The position numbers were made by a program, and so were the translations under genes. Under the pieces are notes generated by a model, which saw only the letters and a program-made list of their open reading frames with translations, had not been told where the DNA came from and did not search any database. Below, piece after piece: positions 32,639-43,217 of a stretch of 64,000 nucleotides of DNA. The stretch comes from Lepidodermella squamata (lineage: Eukaryota; Gastrotricha), in contig JBLDXI010000024.1 in NCBI GenBank assembly GCA_047495785.1, positions 1,178,001 to 1,242,000 of the forward strand, written 5' to 3'. Numbering within the stretch: the first letter of the stretch is position 1; every line of letters begins with the position of its first letter.

Positions 32639-35600
32639 ATGAATTTCAAATTTCGATATTTGCTAATAAATTTATTGGCTGTAGCAGTATGTGAAAGCAA
32701 GCAGATTTTACAGGTAGAACCATGGCTAAACTCTCAATGTTTTCGTTAGTACTGAGCAATTTAATACAGTACTCCTCAGGGCAAACCGGAAGCTTGAAAA
32801 TCGGATTCATGTTACCTGGTCATCGCACCAAATACTCCGGTTCGCCAACATCAGAAAGGTATGTTGTTGCCAGGAAATCACATTTAAGATCTTAGCATTG
32901 AGCTTTTCAGCAGCTGCTGCTGTGGTGAAATTTCGCCATCAGAGGCTCTTTTAGTGTCTCACTTCAAGCGCCTGATCCGAGATGTTGAATTGTCGCAGAT
33001 ATTAGGCCCAGGGGTTAAAATTGGCTTGGAGGTTCTCGACACATGTGGTGCGGAGAGCTTCGCAACTGCCCAGGCTATTCATTGGCTGAAAAAGCGGGTT
33101 AAAAGTGACAACGACTCTGCCGAGCCGCCAATCGCCTTTGTCGTTGGGACGTCCTACAGCAGGGTGACTCAAACCATCGCCCCGCTGTTGCAACAGTTCG
33201 GCATTCCGCTGATCGATTATGGCGCTACGGCTGACATTCTGAGTGATCAGAATCGCTTCAGGATGTTTACTCGAGTGACAGCGTCTGACAAGTACATGGC
33301 CCAGGCTATGGTTGAATTCGTGAAAACGAACGCATGGAACTGCGTACATCTGCTACACAGCGTGGGTCCTTATGGCGAAGCTGGCGCTGAGCAAGTCGCT
33401 CAGCAGCTTTTGAATTCGAATATTTCAATCTCGAACGATGGACCGATCGCGCTGCCTCTTGATTATTCTTCGAAGTCAGATTTTGACGCGGCAGTTGCTA
33501 GATTAGCCGAGTCTAAATCAGTTAAGATCATTATCTGCTTCTGCGAGGCGACAACAACACGAGGGCTTCTACAAGCTATTAAAGACCGACCGGGATTGAG
33601 CAAATTTGTCGTCATTGGCGGGTGAGTTTCATTTGACATCGATAAAATTAAGATTGGACACTTTGCCGTAGGGCCCCAACACGAATGTTGAGGTTGCAGC
33701 TCTAGATATCGCGAAATAAATCTCCCGAAATATCGATATTGGATTCCGCAGAATCCGACTATTTATTATCATGATTAAGGCGCACCGAAGTCCGTCGCCC
33801 AATTTTGAAACCTGCAGCGCACGCGCGCAGCGCAATTCTTAATCCCGCGCTCAATTTTAAGGTGTGCAGCGCAAATGTTTACTTTGTAACCGTAATCACA
33901 CGCGCGCAGCCGGAAATCAATATTTTGGCAGCCGAAATTTTAAACTTTGCAGCGCAATTATTTATCCACCTTAATATCAATTTTCTCTCCATAAAAGCAT
34001 TTTGAAATGATTTACATGTTTCCCGATAATGGCCCGAGCATATATGGCAGCGCTCGAGGCTGAACGAAGAAAATACCCACCCAAGCATCAAGCATCACCC
34101 AGGTTTCTGTAAATTTCGAATAGGCCGGGTCGGGGACGGAAGAAGAGACATGCGCTGAGCTTCGTGATGAGAAGCTCGTGATGAGACGCGAGACGCGCTT
34201 GCATGAAGAATAGAGGTGTTAGTGTGGTTACTCGTCCGAATCCATGACTGGCTGGGAGCCATTCATGATTAACTTCATAAATTACCGATACAAAAATATT
34301 GCTACGCGAAAATTCGAGGGCGCTGAAAATGAGGTCAATAACACGGTTACTAGTTCAGGCCATGCGGCGCCATTCGAACACCTCACAACGTATCTGCCCT
34401 ATTCGTCTCCCCTTTTATAGCCATCGGTGGCTCACGTGCAACCACTACCTAGAACCGGCCGTTGACCCTGAATCGCCGCCGCCGGTTGAAATTCCAAAAA
34501 TACAATGGAAACATATGTTCCTCCTGGTTCATCGAAAACTGCCCAGCCGCTTGTAATCGCGATAATACTTGTAAAAAGTGACTTCTCAATCGCTTTTTGA
34601 TAAATTCGGGGAATAATTTCACGTCTACACAGATATAACAGATATATCATAAATGTATTGCGCGCTAAGTAAGGTCAGTTGAAGAGCCAATCTTGCCTGT
34701 TGAGCCGATATCGATTCCAAGTATTAATTTTAGAAATCATTGATATTTTCCATATCAGCCAACATTGAGGATGTCTCTATCCGGCTGATGGTAGCAGATA
34801 GCTAAACTAAAAATCGCGGTGCCATGAAGAGCATCGATATCAATGAAAATATGGAATTTTTTTCAAATTGCAAACAATCTGAAAAATTTAATTACAACAC
34901 CCTCTCAACCCTCAAACTTAGTGCTGTATCCTCAATTTCAGTTACGCAAATATATGTTGTACGCCTATAGGGGATTTAAGCCTTTAGAGTATGAGCATTG
35001 TATTTAACCAAAATAATGGCCAAACCGTGAGGGTGACTATCGATCATCATATATCAATCGATTTTATTTAGAAGCTATGACATCCAAGAGAGGGCAGCTT
35101 GACAATGTTTGAAGGAAAAAGCAACAGATAATTTCAGGACAGGTTCAGATTTAGGACAGGAAAAGTGAACACAGTGAGACGAAACAAAGGTTTGGACCAT
35201 TCATCGTTTTAATATGTAGCAGTGATCAGTCAACAATTTGGATCAGTAGTATATAGTGTGTAAAAATAATAAAGATAATATTAAAACAAAATCTCAACAA
35301 CTTCATAAAAGGCAGTAGCAGCTCATAATAGCTTCACAACAGTAAAAAATAGAGTGCAATCAATTTATTGAAGTGCTAAACTAGAGGCATTTTTGTTGTA
35401 GAAAAAAGCGTGAGCAATTGAACGGAATATGTCAGCTGACTCGGCCTGCCGTGCCTCAATAGGCAGTTGATTCCACAGTTCGGGACCTCTGTAACTCAGA
35501 CTAAGCATTTCTCGTTTTGAGTCGCATTTCAGCTTGAACATGGGTTCGGAATTTCGAACCTCGTATCGGGGAGGCGGGTTCAGACAAAAAAGCGCTTGCA

Positions 35601-38600
35601 TTGCAGCCGGTGCTTGCTTGTTAAGGCACTTCCATATGAAGGTGGCCAGGTGGATGGCGTGTTTTTGTTCCACGTCAACCCAGCCAAGGCGATGTCGCAG
35701 TGGTTGAGCATCAGCGAGCGGATGAGCGCCACAAATAACTCGAACTGCTCGGTCTTGCGTCGATTGAAGCCTGGCCAGTGTGGTCGGGGCAGCTTGGCCC
35801 AAGGTCAGGTTACCGTAATTCAAGTGACTAAATATCAAACCATTGGCCATTAAGATAGCAGTCCTACGACTTACGAACTTCGAGGCCAGCTTGAGAACAA
35901 ACAAACCTCTTCTTGCTTTGCTTTTGGCACCATTTATGTGCTTCTTGAAAGATAGTTTATTGTCGATCGTAAAGCCAAGTGTTACCATTGCACTTGACGG
36001 CTTAACAATTGCGTCGCCGATTTTAATACAGAAATCCGGAGCCGTAGGCATCGCGCATTTCAATATCAAAAATTGCGACTTTTTACCGTTAACCTGCAAG
36101 GAGTTGGATTTCAACCAGCAACAAACCCGATTGATTTCCTGTTGAAGAACCGATCTGAGTTCGTTGACGTTCCGACTGGCGAAATAAATTGTTATATCGT
36201 CTGCGTATTGTTTGATTCCGCAGCGCGTAACGACGAGTGATAGTTCATTTACGTACACTGTAAACATAAGTGGCCCTAAAACTGAGCCCTGAGGCACACC
36301 ATGGTGAATTTCTTCAAAGGCAGATAGTGCGCTGTTAATCTTTGTAGCCTGTATTTGATTGCTGTAATTAAGGGCTATCGATTGGTGCCAAATCGAATTG
36401 CGCGCGGAAATTTTGGAAATATGATTTTTGGCCAAAATGTTGCGTTTTTTGGCCAAAACTTGACCTTGAGTGTGCCGCGTGGACTTCGATTTGGCACCAA
36501 TCGATAGCCCTTAATTACAGCAATCGATTGATATGTGATGATCGATTGTCACCCTCACGGTTTGGCCACTATGACAGTTTAAAATATTGCTTAAGCCTAT
36601 ACCGTATAAGCTTAGATCCTCTATAGGCGTACAACATATATGAACCTTCAAAATAATTAAATAATCATTCTTCAAATTAGATGAGCTGAAATAAAAACCT
36701 GTTCTTAACATTCATTTCAGTGACTTTTGGGGCACGGAGTTGGATTTGCGAAATGTGGAAATCGTTGCTGAGCGTGCCATTTCGTTCAGAACAATCACGA
36801 CTACGCCGAAGCCTTTAACAGATGAAATTGGAAATATCAGCGATATAAACTCGTGGATAAGAGAAAGCTCCTATCTCCGCAAAGACACAGATCCTTGGTT
36901 GAATGGTAAGAAGTTTCAAATGACTGAAAAGAGAGAGCCTGAACTAAAAAAGAATATAGGCTCGTTGAAGCATCCGTGTCTCCAGCTTTTTATTCAGTTT
37001 TTTTTATTTTAGTATCCACAGTATTCATTTTTTGAACTTACACAATTTTTATATTATAAGACCTGAAACTTCCTTGGGTTTTGGGTTTATGTATGGTGAA
37101 CATTGAGCTTTTCCTATTCCTAGAGTGCTTGGAGACCTTAAAAGGATGCACGTTGGATCCTACGAATATAAATTTCGATCAATGCAGTAAGTTTTGTTTG
37201 TAAATTATTCTGCGGACATTTAAATATGTATTCTTTTCAAGAGGAAACTGAGTTCAAAGACACCGATCTACCCTTATCGGACTGGGTGAATTCTGTCAGC
37301 AACGCCCTTTACGCCGGTGCTTATGCTATGAAATCCCTTTTCGATGAGAAATGCAGCTTAACACCTGGTGCTGATTGCCGAAAGTTCGATCCAGCAAATG
37401 ACGGTGTCAAACTGTTCCAACACATCAGAAACGCAACAGTCCCATTGCAAGGTGGCGCAAGATTCAGTTTCTACCGCGGCCGAGAAGGTTTCCCGCTTTA
37501 TCGCATCAATCGCTATTCAATCGAACGCGGCGGTGGTAGTACGAATTACATCTACCGCCAAATCGGAACTTGGGATGTCAATAATAAGTTCAAATGGACA
37601 GCCGACACATCGGAATATCGGGCACCTAATGATGTCGTCTGCGCCCGGCCTTACAGCAACGAGACCTGGATCCGAGCCCCCATTGTTCAGGGCGCACTTT
37701 CGCCAACGATTCTGTGCGGTAGTCAAGGCTACGGCACTACGATTATCCATGAACCGCAGATTACTATCAACAACAACAACAACAACAATGTAATCCTACC
37801 GGTGGTTACAACGATACTCTCAGTCGCCATTCTAGCTTTGATCATCGCTGTGGTGATAATTTACCTGAAATTTCAGCGGGAACCTGACCAGAAACTAGAT
37901 GACCAGACAGCCTTGGAAATTTCGCGTTTTACTCAGTATCATTTCGGAAATTGCCCTGGACTGACAATGGACGAAAAAGTAGAATTACGAGACGTTTTGC
38001 AGACCTATTACATTCCAAACGATAGGCTATCAATTTCAACCGAAGCCCTAGGCGAAGGCCATAAAGGTGTCGTCTACAAAGGTAAGATGAATGTCAACGG
38101 GGTGTGGCAAGACGTAGCAGCAAAGCAACTAAAAGGCGGCAGCTCGATGGAAACTGCCAAATTTCTGCGAGAAGGTAGTGTTATGCGCGGCTTCGACCAC
38201 CCTAATGTGCTGAAGCTACTCGGCATCAACATTTTGGCGAACAATGCCGCTCAGATTATAGTGCCGTATATTCCTAATGGAAATTTGCGCGATTTTCTCG
38301 CGACTTACGGTCATTCGTTTATGGAGAGTGAAAAAATCAATCTGTGCCTCCAAATTTGCACGGCGATGGAGTACATTGCGGCGAAACAGTGTGTTCATCG
38401 CGATCTGGCGTGTCGCAATATTCTTGTCGAATCGCGGACCTACATCAATATTGTTTTTCTTGCTGATTTCGGCCTGTCCAAGCAGCTCAATGAAAGTGAT
38501 TACGTGAGGCCAAGCGCGGAAGGAGCTCCTCTGCCGCTCCGCTGGTGCCCACCTGAAGCCTTAATAGGTGGTGCATACGATGAGAAGAGTGACGTATGGA

Positions 38601-39048
38601 GTTTCGGCGTTGTTTGCTGGGAAATTTTTAGCAACGGCGACAAACCGTATCCCGGACTGAGGAATGATGAAGTTTTCAGCCGTGTCATGACACACCCTGG
38701 GGGCTATCCCGATTTGCCGGCAACTTCTCCGCAAGATTTGTAAGTTTAACTGACGCTCAACAGAGTTAGCGCACCTAATTTTTTGCTGTACTATATTTTA
38801 GCTACGATGCAATCATGAAGATATGTTGGTTCAGAGATAAGGCACGAAGGCCAACTTTCAGCGAACTCCGCGAGCGAATACAACAATTTCAGAAGTGTCG
38901 TAATTCTCCAATGAGTTCCGCCTCTTCTGGATTTCCCAGATACTCCCGGCAAGCGAGTCAAAATTCTTCGCATTTAGCCGCCAGCTGCTCTCGGCAAGCG
39001 AGTCTTAATTCGTCGCAATTAGCAGAAGAACACGGTGTGTTGGTGTGA
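32639..39048 (+). CDS. Venus-flytrap receptor tyrosine kinase, copy 2 (Venus-kinase-receptor-like)
   Basis: Seven exons join in phase to 955 residues: 32639-32713, 32770-32858, 32911-33621, 36721-36905, 37124-37186, 37242-38739 and 38802-39048. Order: signal peptide; mGluR-type Venus flytrap (~25-350, IICFCEATTTRGLLQAIKD, VVIGGDFWGTE); a second extracellular part with paired cysteines; membrane span ~557-583 (TTILSVAILALIIAVVIIYL); tyrosine kinase ~635-900. Kinase motifs are GEGHKGVVYKG, DVAAKQLK, CVHRDLACRNIL, ADFGLSKQL and RWCPPEAL, with one activation-loop Tyr (ESDYVRPS). The Ser-rich tail ends HGVLV, a possible PDZ ligand. Exon 4 encodes SSYLR, missing from copies 1 and 3. Intron 3 is 3.1 kb because of LINE and inverted-repeat insertions. 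By analogy with Venus kinase receptors the ligand may be an amino acid. Confidence 0.85.
35365..36456 (-). mobile_element. 5'-truncated LINE: reverse transcriptase C-terminal half
   Basis: A 363-codon open frame on the minus strand encodes the palm part of a non-LTR reverse transcriptase. GVPQGSVLGPLMF and QYADDITIYF are catalytic motifs B and C regions, followed by the thumb and a C-terminal region (LNYGNLTLGQ, DRAVRVICGA). The type is Jockey/CR1-like. The first ~45 codons are within the hairpin at the 5' end and are not LINE protein. The endonuclease and N-terminal RT are missing, so the copy is dead on arrival. It sits antisense in intron 3 of receptor copy 2. Confidence 0.85.
36357..36525. 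repeat. Perfect 41-bp inverted repeat at the LINE 5' end
   Basis: The 41 bases at 36357-36397 are exactly complementary to 36485-36525, with an 87-base spacer. The pair overlaps the 5' end of the LINE fragment and abuts the right arm of the larger inverted repeat. A template switch during insertion is a possible origin. Confidence 0.8.
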
Positions 39049-39389
39049 CATTCCTATCATTCTTAATTTTTCCAGCGATTCTCGCTATCCCTTGTTATCT
39101 TTTATTTTATTATTTACTGCATGTATGCTTGAAGGTTTCTTAAATATTATCTGAGTCATCTTGTAATTTCTTGTTTATCAGCTTCACTGAAAATAGCTAG
39201 TAAAAAACGTGTCAGTATTACTTGAAGCTGAGCCCGTGACGTCAATTGAAAATGGTTAACGCCTACCTAACATGAGGAGAATAAGGATGTGGCATAGCCT
39301 CACGCTTCACAGGGAAAAGGTGCAGCGGCCGGTAAATGATAATGCATTTCCGCTGGTAAACACTCAATGAACTTTTATTGTCAGTAAAA

Positions 39390-39795
39390 AACTAAACAAT
39401 TAGCCTTTATTTCGAGCCAGAAGAGAGATAGCAGACGCCGTACCTGAAACTTGGAGGTTAGAAGAAGGCTATACCAGAGAAATTACCAGAACAACCTGAG
39501 CTTGTATCAGATCTCCTTCTCTTGCCGAATTTTTAGTCTCGCCATAACATGTTATCGAGCACATTAAACCGCTGATGACGTCTTCGCTCGGTCTAGGCAG
39601 ACAACCTGAAAAAACGTGATGATTGAAGCGAACGGGGATCGATAGACGCAAAAGTGCAATATCGCTATTGAACTTCCGGTTGAACTTATCTCCGTATTCG
39701 GGGTGAATTGTTATCGATGCGACTTTCAGTGGGCCGACTTCAGTCTCCTCGCATAAAGAACGGCGAGTTTTCCCGAGGTAAATGCTCCAATTTAG
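39390..39795 (-). pseudogene. Serine protease pseudogene (catalytic Ser and C-terminal exons deleted)
   Basis: This is a broken duplicate of the 3' part of the modular protease gene at 47.4-50.9 kb. The last ~45 bp (39393-39440, matching the final exon and its flank) join directly to sequence matching 47840 onward, so ~360 bp containing three intron-exon units and the GDSGG exon are gone. The exon with the catalytic Asp is mostly readable, with MCSITCYGET where the intact gene has [10 protein letters not shown]. Upstream homology stops at ~39792, next to a LINE fragment. It follows receptor copy 2 just as the intact gene follows copy 3, so the duplication carried both. Confidence 0.8.
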
Positions 39796-39809
39796 AATTC
39801 ACGGAAAGC

Positions 39810-39925
39810 CCATTTTAATTATAATAAGTTGTGATATCATCGAGGTCACGTTGTAGCGCGAGACAATCATTAAGAGAGTGAATCACCTTGTATAATTTTG
39901 TATCATCGGCAAAATATTTAACTAT
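39810..39925 (-). mobile_element. Short LINE reverse transcriptase fragment (FADD box)
   Basis: On the minus strand one frame reads KYFADDTKLYKVIHSLNDC, followed by ALQRDLDDI. This is the catalytic FADD box and following helix of a non-LTR reverse transcriptase. Only about 35 codons survive. Confidence 0.75.
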
Positions 39926-39939
39926 AGCGCTATAGTAAG

Positions 39940-40855
39940 GACGTCGTTAGAAAATGCCTTTCGTACCGGGCCGAGATCACCCATGCTCGCCAGGCTGACG
40001 AAGCCGAGGCTCGTACTATCAGCGCGCTCCGCCCGGGTCTGTCACACGCTGCGGCTTCTGCTGCCCTGCCCGCTGCTACGGGGGCCACCCCGCCTCCGCC
40101 CGTCCCGGCTCGTCCGCTCGCTCATGCGCACCCACCTGTTGTCGCTGCTGGTTCCGTTCCGCCCGCTCACGCTGCCCTGGTCGTCCCCGCCGGTCGAGTT
40201 CCGCCGCCGCCGCCGCAGCCCTCGCCGTCCGCCGACCTTCTGCCGCCGACCCGAGCTGCCCGCCATGGAGGCCGCCATGTCTGCCTTGAACCAGTTCTTC
40301 CCCCGTCACAGCTGCCTAGCTGCGGGGGCGCCTAGCGCCCGGTCCTGCGTCCTCACCACGACCCGACGTCTCGGCCTTTCCAGGTAACTGTACCCTGTTC
40401 TCCCCACCCGCTTTTCCTTGTGCTCCCTTTTTGCCACAGGATGTTCCTGGCCCCTGGCGCCCTGCCGTTCTGAGTTCCTATTGGACCACGGGTGGCTGCC
40501 CGTGTGCAGCAGTTCCCGTCTCTCCAGTCCCCAGTATCCTGCGCCGCCTAGCTGATCAACCCGCCGTCGCCGCTAGACTGTAACTTTTGTCTGTGCATCA
40601 CTGTGTCGCTGTGTTCCACTATGACTATCATCTGGCTGTCTTTTTCCCTAATTTTTCTTTTACCATTATATAGATATAACATTGTACGTGTGTGCTGTTA
40701 AATGTTTCACTAGATAACTCACTGTAATGTCCCGCCGGTTTAACCTACGGGTTGCGGCGCTGTGTATTTTTGCTTTTCGATCAATAAATCATTCCAATGA
40801 AGTAAAAATAATAAAATAAAATAAATAAAATAAATAAAAATAAAAATAATAAAAA
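39940..40855 (+). mobile_element. GC-rich retroelement 3' end with A-rich tail
   Basis: This ~0.9-kb segment is far more GC-rich than its surroundings at its left end. An open frame from ~39947 reads KDVVRKCLSYRAEITHARQ and continues Ala/Pro-rich to a stop near 40333. It ends with TCAATAAATCATT and a long (TAAAA)n tract to about 40855, as expected for the 3' end of a polyadenylated retroelement in plus orientation. The protein part is not recognisable. A LINE in the opposite orientation abuts its tail. Confidence 0.55.
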
Positions 40856-40877
40856 TTCGTGGCTGGAATTTTCAAAA

Positions 40878-41581
40878 TCTTATTTATTTATTTATTTATT
40901 TATTTATTGAGCATAATCCCATAGTTGAGAGCTCGACGTGGAAAAGGTGCATTTCTAAAATGTTTCGTGCAGAGAATCGAAGTCAGTTCAGGCCAGGTCA
41001 TCAGTCAAAACAAAATAGGACATTAAATCAACAAATAGACAAAATAATCAACAATTTAAAAGATGTTTATATACAAGTTGTCGGCAGTCGTTGGCGGTTG
41101 AGCAGGCTTTCATGCCGCATTTACAATCAGGCAAAGTGCCGTCGTATTCGAGAATGCCAATAGGTTTGTGCTGTGTGCAGTGAAAGTAGATGGGCAGAGA
41201 GTTGAACAAAGCCGGTCCTCGGTAGCTGAGACGAGCTTTGCCGTAGTCGATTCGAGCTTTAGGAAGCTCGAAGGTGAGGTGAGCGTTGCGCAGTTGTCGA
41301 GCGGGTTGTTTCCTGGTAAACAAGTTGCAGATAGCATCCGGGGCTTCACCTATTATGCTCCTGAACATTAAAGTTGCCAGGTGTACGTCGCGTTTGCCGT
41401 CCAAGTCCAACCATCCGAGCTCTTTGCGTAATGGCGCCACGGGAGCGTCCATGGACGCATTCATGATGATTCTGACAGCTCGGTCTTGTAGCTTCTGCAT
41501 TCGTTCGAGTGAAGTTTTGCAGGCCTCGCCGAGCAATATGTCGCAGTAGTGGAGGTGAGAGAAGACAAGGCCATTAGCCAT
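40878..41581 (-). mobile_element. LINE 3' fragment with (TAAA)n tail
   Basis: On the minus strand 177 codons encode the C-terminal region after the RT fingers and palm: ANGLVFSHLHYCDILLGEA, DRAVRIIMNASMD and LSYRGPALFNSLP. It parallels the C-terminus of the fragment at 35.4 kb, which has LSYRGPELWNQLP. The 3' end is (TAAA)n at 40878-40908, typical of CR1/Jockey-like elements with microsatellite tails. It is 5' truncated. Confidence 0.8.
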
Positions 41582-41689
41582 CTTCTATCTTCTGAAAACT
41601 CAAGAAAAAGTGAAAAATTGGCGTTTTCCAGCCTTCAGTCTCCTGCATCTCCGAAAAACCGAGGATGGTAATTGTATTTTTTCATACAA

Positions 41690-42400
41690 TTAAATGAAAT
41701 AGAGGGCTGCTCTAAGGGCTGCTCTACACGGCTGGTCGAAAGCGCCGAAAGTCTAACCACGGGAATCGCAAGGGGACGTAAGTCAAATTTCACAAAAAGG
41801 GTCGTAATAAAGCCGTTTTTGGTGAAAACGGGTCAACTTTGGGACCCTACCTCTAGGAATCCCGAGGATGGATTTTTGATTTCTTGATATCGTTAGATAG
41901 CCCAATCTTTGTTCTACTAATCTGGTTGGTGGCACCGTAAGTCTTTCCACGGGATTCGTAAGGAGACGAAAGTCAAATGTTACAAAAAACGTCGTAGAGT
42001 GGCCGTTTTTTTTCGCTGAAATCGGGTCAACTTGGCGACCCTCTCTCTTGAAAACCCGTGGATGGAATTTTGATTTATTGGCATCGTTAGATAGCCTGAT
42101 AGCTACTCTACAAGGTTGGTTGTAAGCGCCGAAAGTCTATCCACGGGAATTGCGAGTGGACAACTTGACGACGTTTCTTCTCCCGTAAACCCGTTGATAA
42201 ATTTTTGATTTCTTGATATCCTTAGATAGCCCAAGATGAGATCCACAAGGCTGGTCCAAAGCGCCGAAATCGTGAAATCGTGTCAACTGTACGAGCCTCT
42301 TTTTTGAAAACGCGTGGATGGAGTTTTTATTGCTTGGCCTCGTTAGATAGGCTAAAAGCCAATCTACTAGTCTTGTTGAAAGTCTATCCGTGGGATTGCT
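41690..42400. repeat. Degenerate tandem repeat, ~190-bp unit
   Basis: Blocks containing GCGCCGAAAGTCTATCCACG-like text recur at ~41748, 41939 and 42133 (spacing 191 and 194 bp), then in shortened units at ~42267 and 42380. GTTAGATAGCC follows the same rhythm (41890, 42086, 42220, 42342). No coding potential is seen. It separates two LINE fragments of the same orientation. Confidence 0.75.
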
Positions 42401-42612
42401 TTCTTTAGAGTGCTATAGAGTGCTATAGACTTAGATTTTATGAGATCTTCCTCGAACCTTCGCTTCAGTTTAGCGAAAAGATGATCATGAAGACAAGCAG
42501 CGACTTTAAATCTACCATACTCGCTATTTTTGTAACCGGATTTTTTGTAGTTATTGAACTTGCGCTGTTTACGGTTATAGAGCCGTCGTAGCTCCACAGT
42601 TTCCCATGGCAC
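42367..42612 (-). mobile_element. LINE linker fragment between endonuclease and RT
   Basis: About 80 codons on the minus strand read PWETVELRRLYNRKQRKFNN and continue with a basic/aromatic, evenly spaced pattern (FAKLKRRFEEDLIKSKS). This pattern is usual in the segment between endonuclease and reverse transcriptase of Jockey/CR1-like LINEs. It may belong to the same copy as the fragment at 41.0-41.6 kb, interrupted by the tandem repeat. Assignment rests on composition and context. Confidence 0.5.
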
Positions 42613-42720
42613 TCTGCGAGGTGATTTGAAAACATTTTCATCGGAATAAAGGATTTAATACCGGAATAAAAAACCGAGATGAGGAAGGAACAACACAGCT
42701 CCACCTTAGGCAAACCTTCA

Positions 42721-42764
42721 ATGAGTGGAGGAGCGAAAATGTCAACTTTCGCTCCTCCACTCAT
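42721..42764. repeat. Perfect 18-bp hairpin
   Basis: ATGAGTGGAGGAGCGAAA at 42721-42738 is exactly complementary to 42747-42764, with an 8-base loop. It lies between LINE debris and receptor copy 3. Confidence 0.85.
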
Positions 42765-43217
42765 GAGCGCCGCGCGCTGTTGAAAGGCCTCGGAGTGCCT
42801 CATAGAGAGATAAAGGATTAAGTGACAATTTCATTTTAGGTGACAGTTTACAGATTTAAGTGACGCAATTATGACGTGGAAATTATGGCGCCTTATACTA
42901 TATGCGAAACGACAAATTTATTGTTTCGTTGCCAATTATTTGGCTGAGTGGAAATTTTCATCCACACGTTTTTTGAAAAATGACTCACTCATGGTCACTA
43001 TACGCTACATCAGCGTATCACTGTTATTCCTAAAATATACCCCTTGCATGCGGGTGCTTGAACATATGAATCATGAACACGAAAAGTAAGAGCAATCAGA
43101 AGCGTGCTTGGAATGTAAACCAGCTCCTTAACTGCTGGATCCTTCAATTAATATTCAAGCTATAAAATAGTGGGTGCCAACCCTTCTGCCATATCCTGAC
43201 TAATTTCGTAGTCAGAA

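Larger units (their letters stand above)
34949..36641. repeat. Inverted-repeat bounded insertion in receptor copy 2 intron
   Basis: About 115 bp at 34949-35063 recur inverted at 36521-36641, sharing GGCCAAACCGTGAGGGTGAC and ATATATGTTGTACGCCTATA. Between them lies the LINE fragment. The intron of copies 1 and 3 is only 643 bp and lacks all this. Upstream, 33640-34700 is also extra; it has degenerate ~70-bp GCAGCGCAATT-type repeats (33810-33960) and no gene. Confidence 0.65.

Noticed and set aside
35365-36456. Treating the RT open frame as a functional host gene
   Set aside because: It lacks endonuclease and RT fingers, begins in a hairpin and is antisense in an intron.
39983-40387. 134-codon Arg/Pro/Leu-rich frame in the GC-rich block
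   Set aside because: Adjacent frame without stops because of GC content; the block is better read as retroelement sequence.
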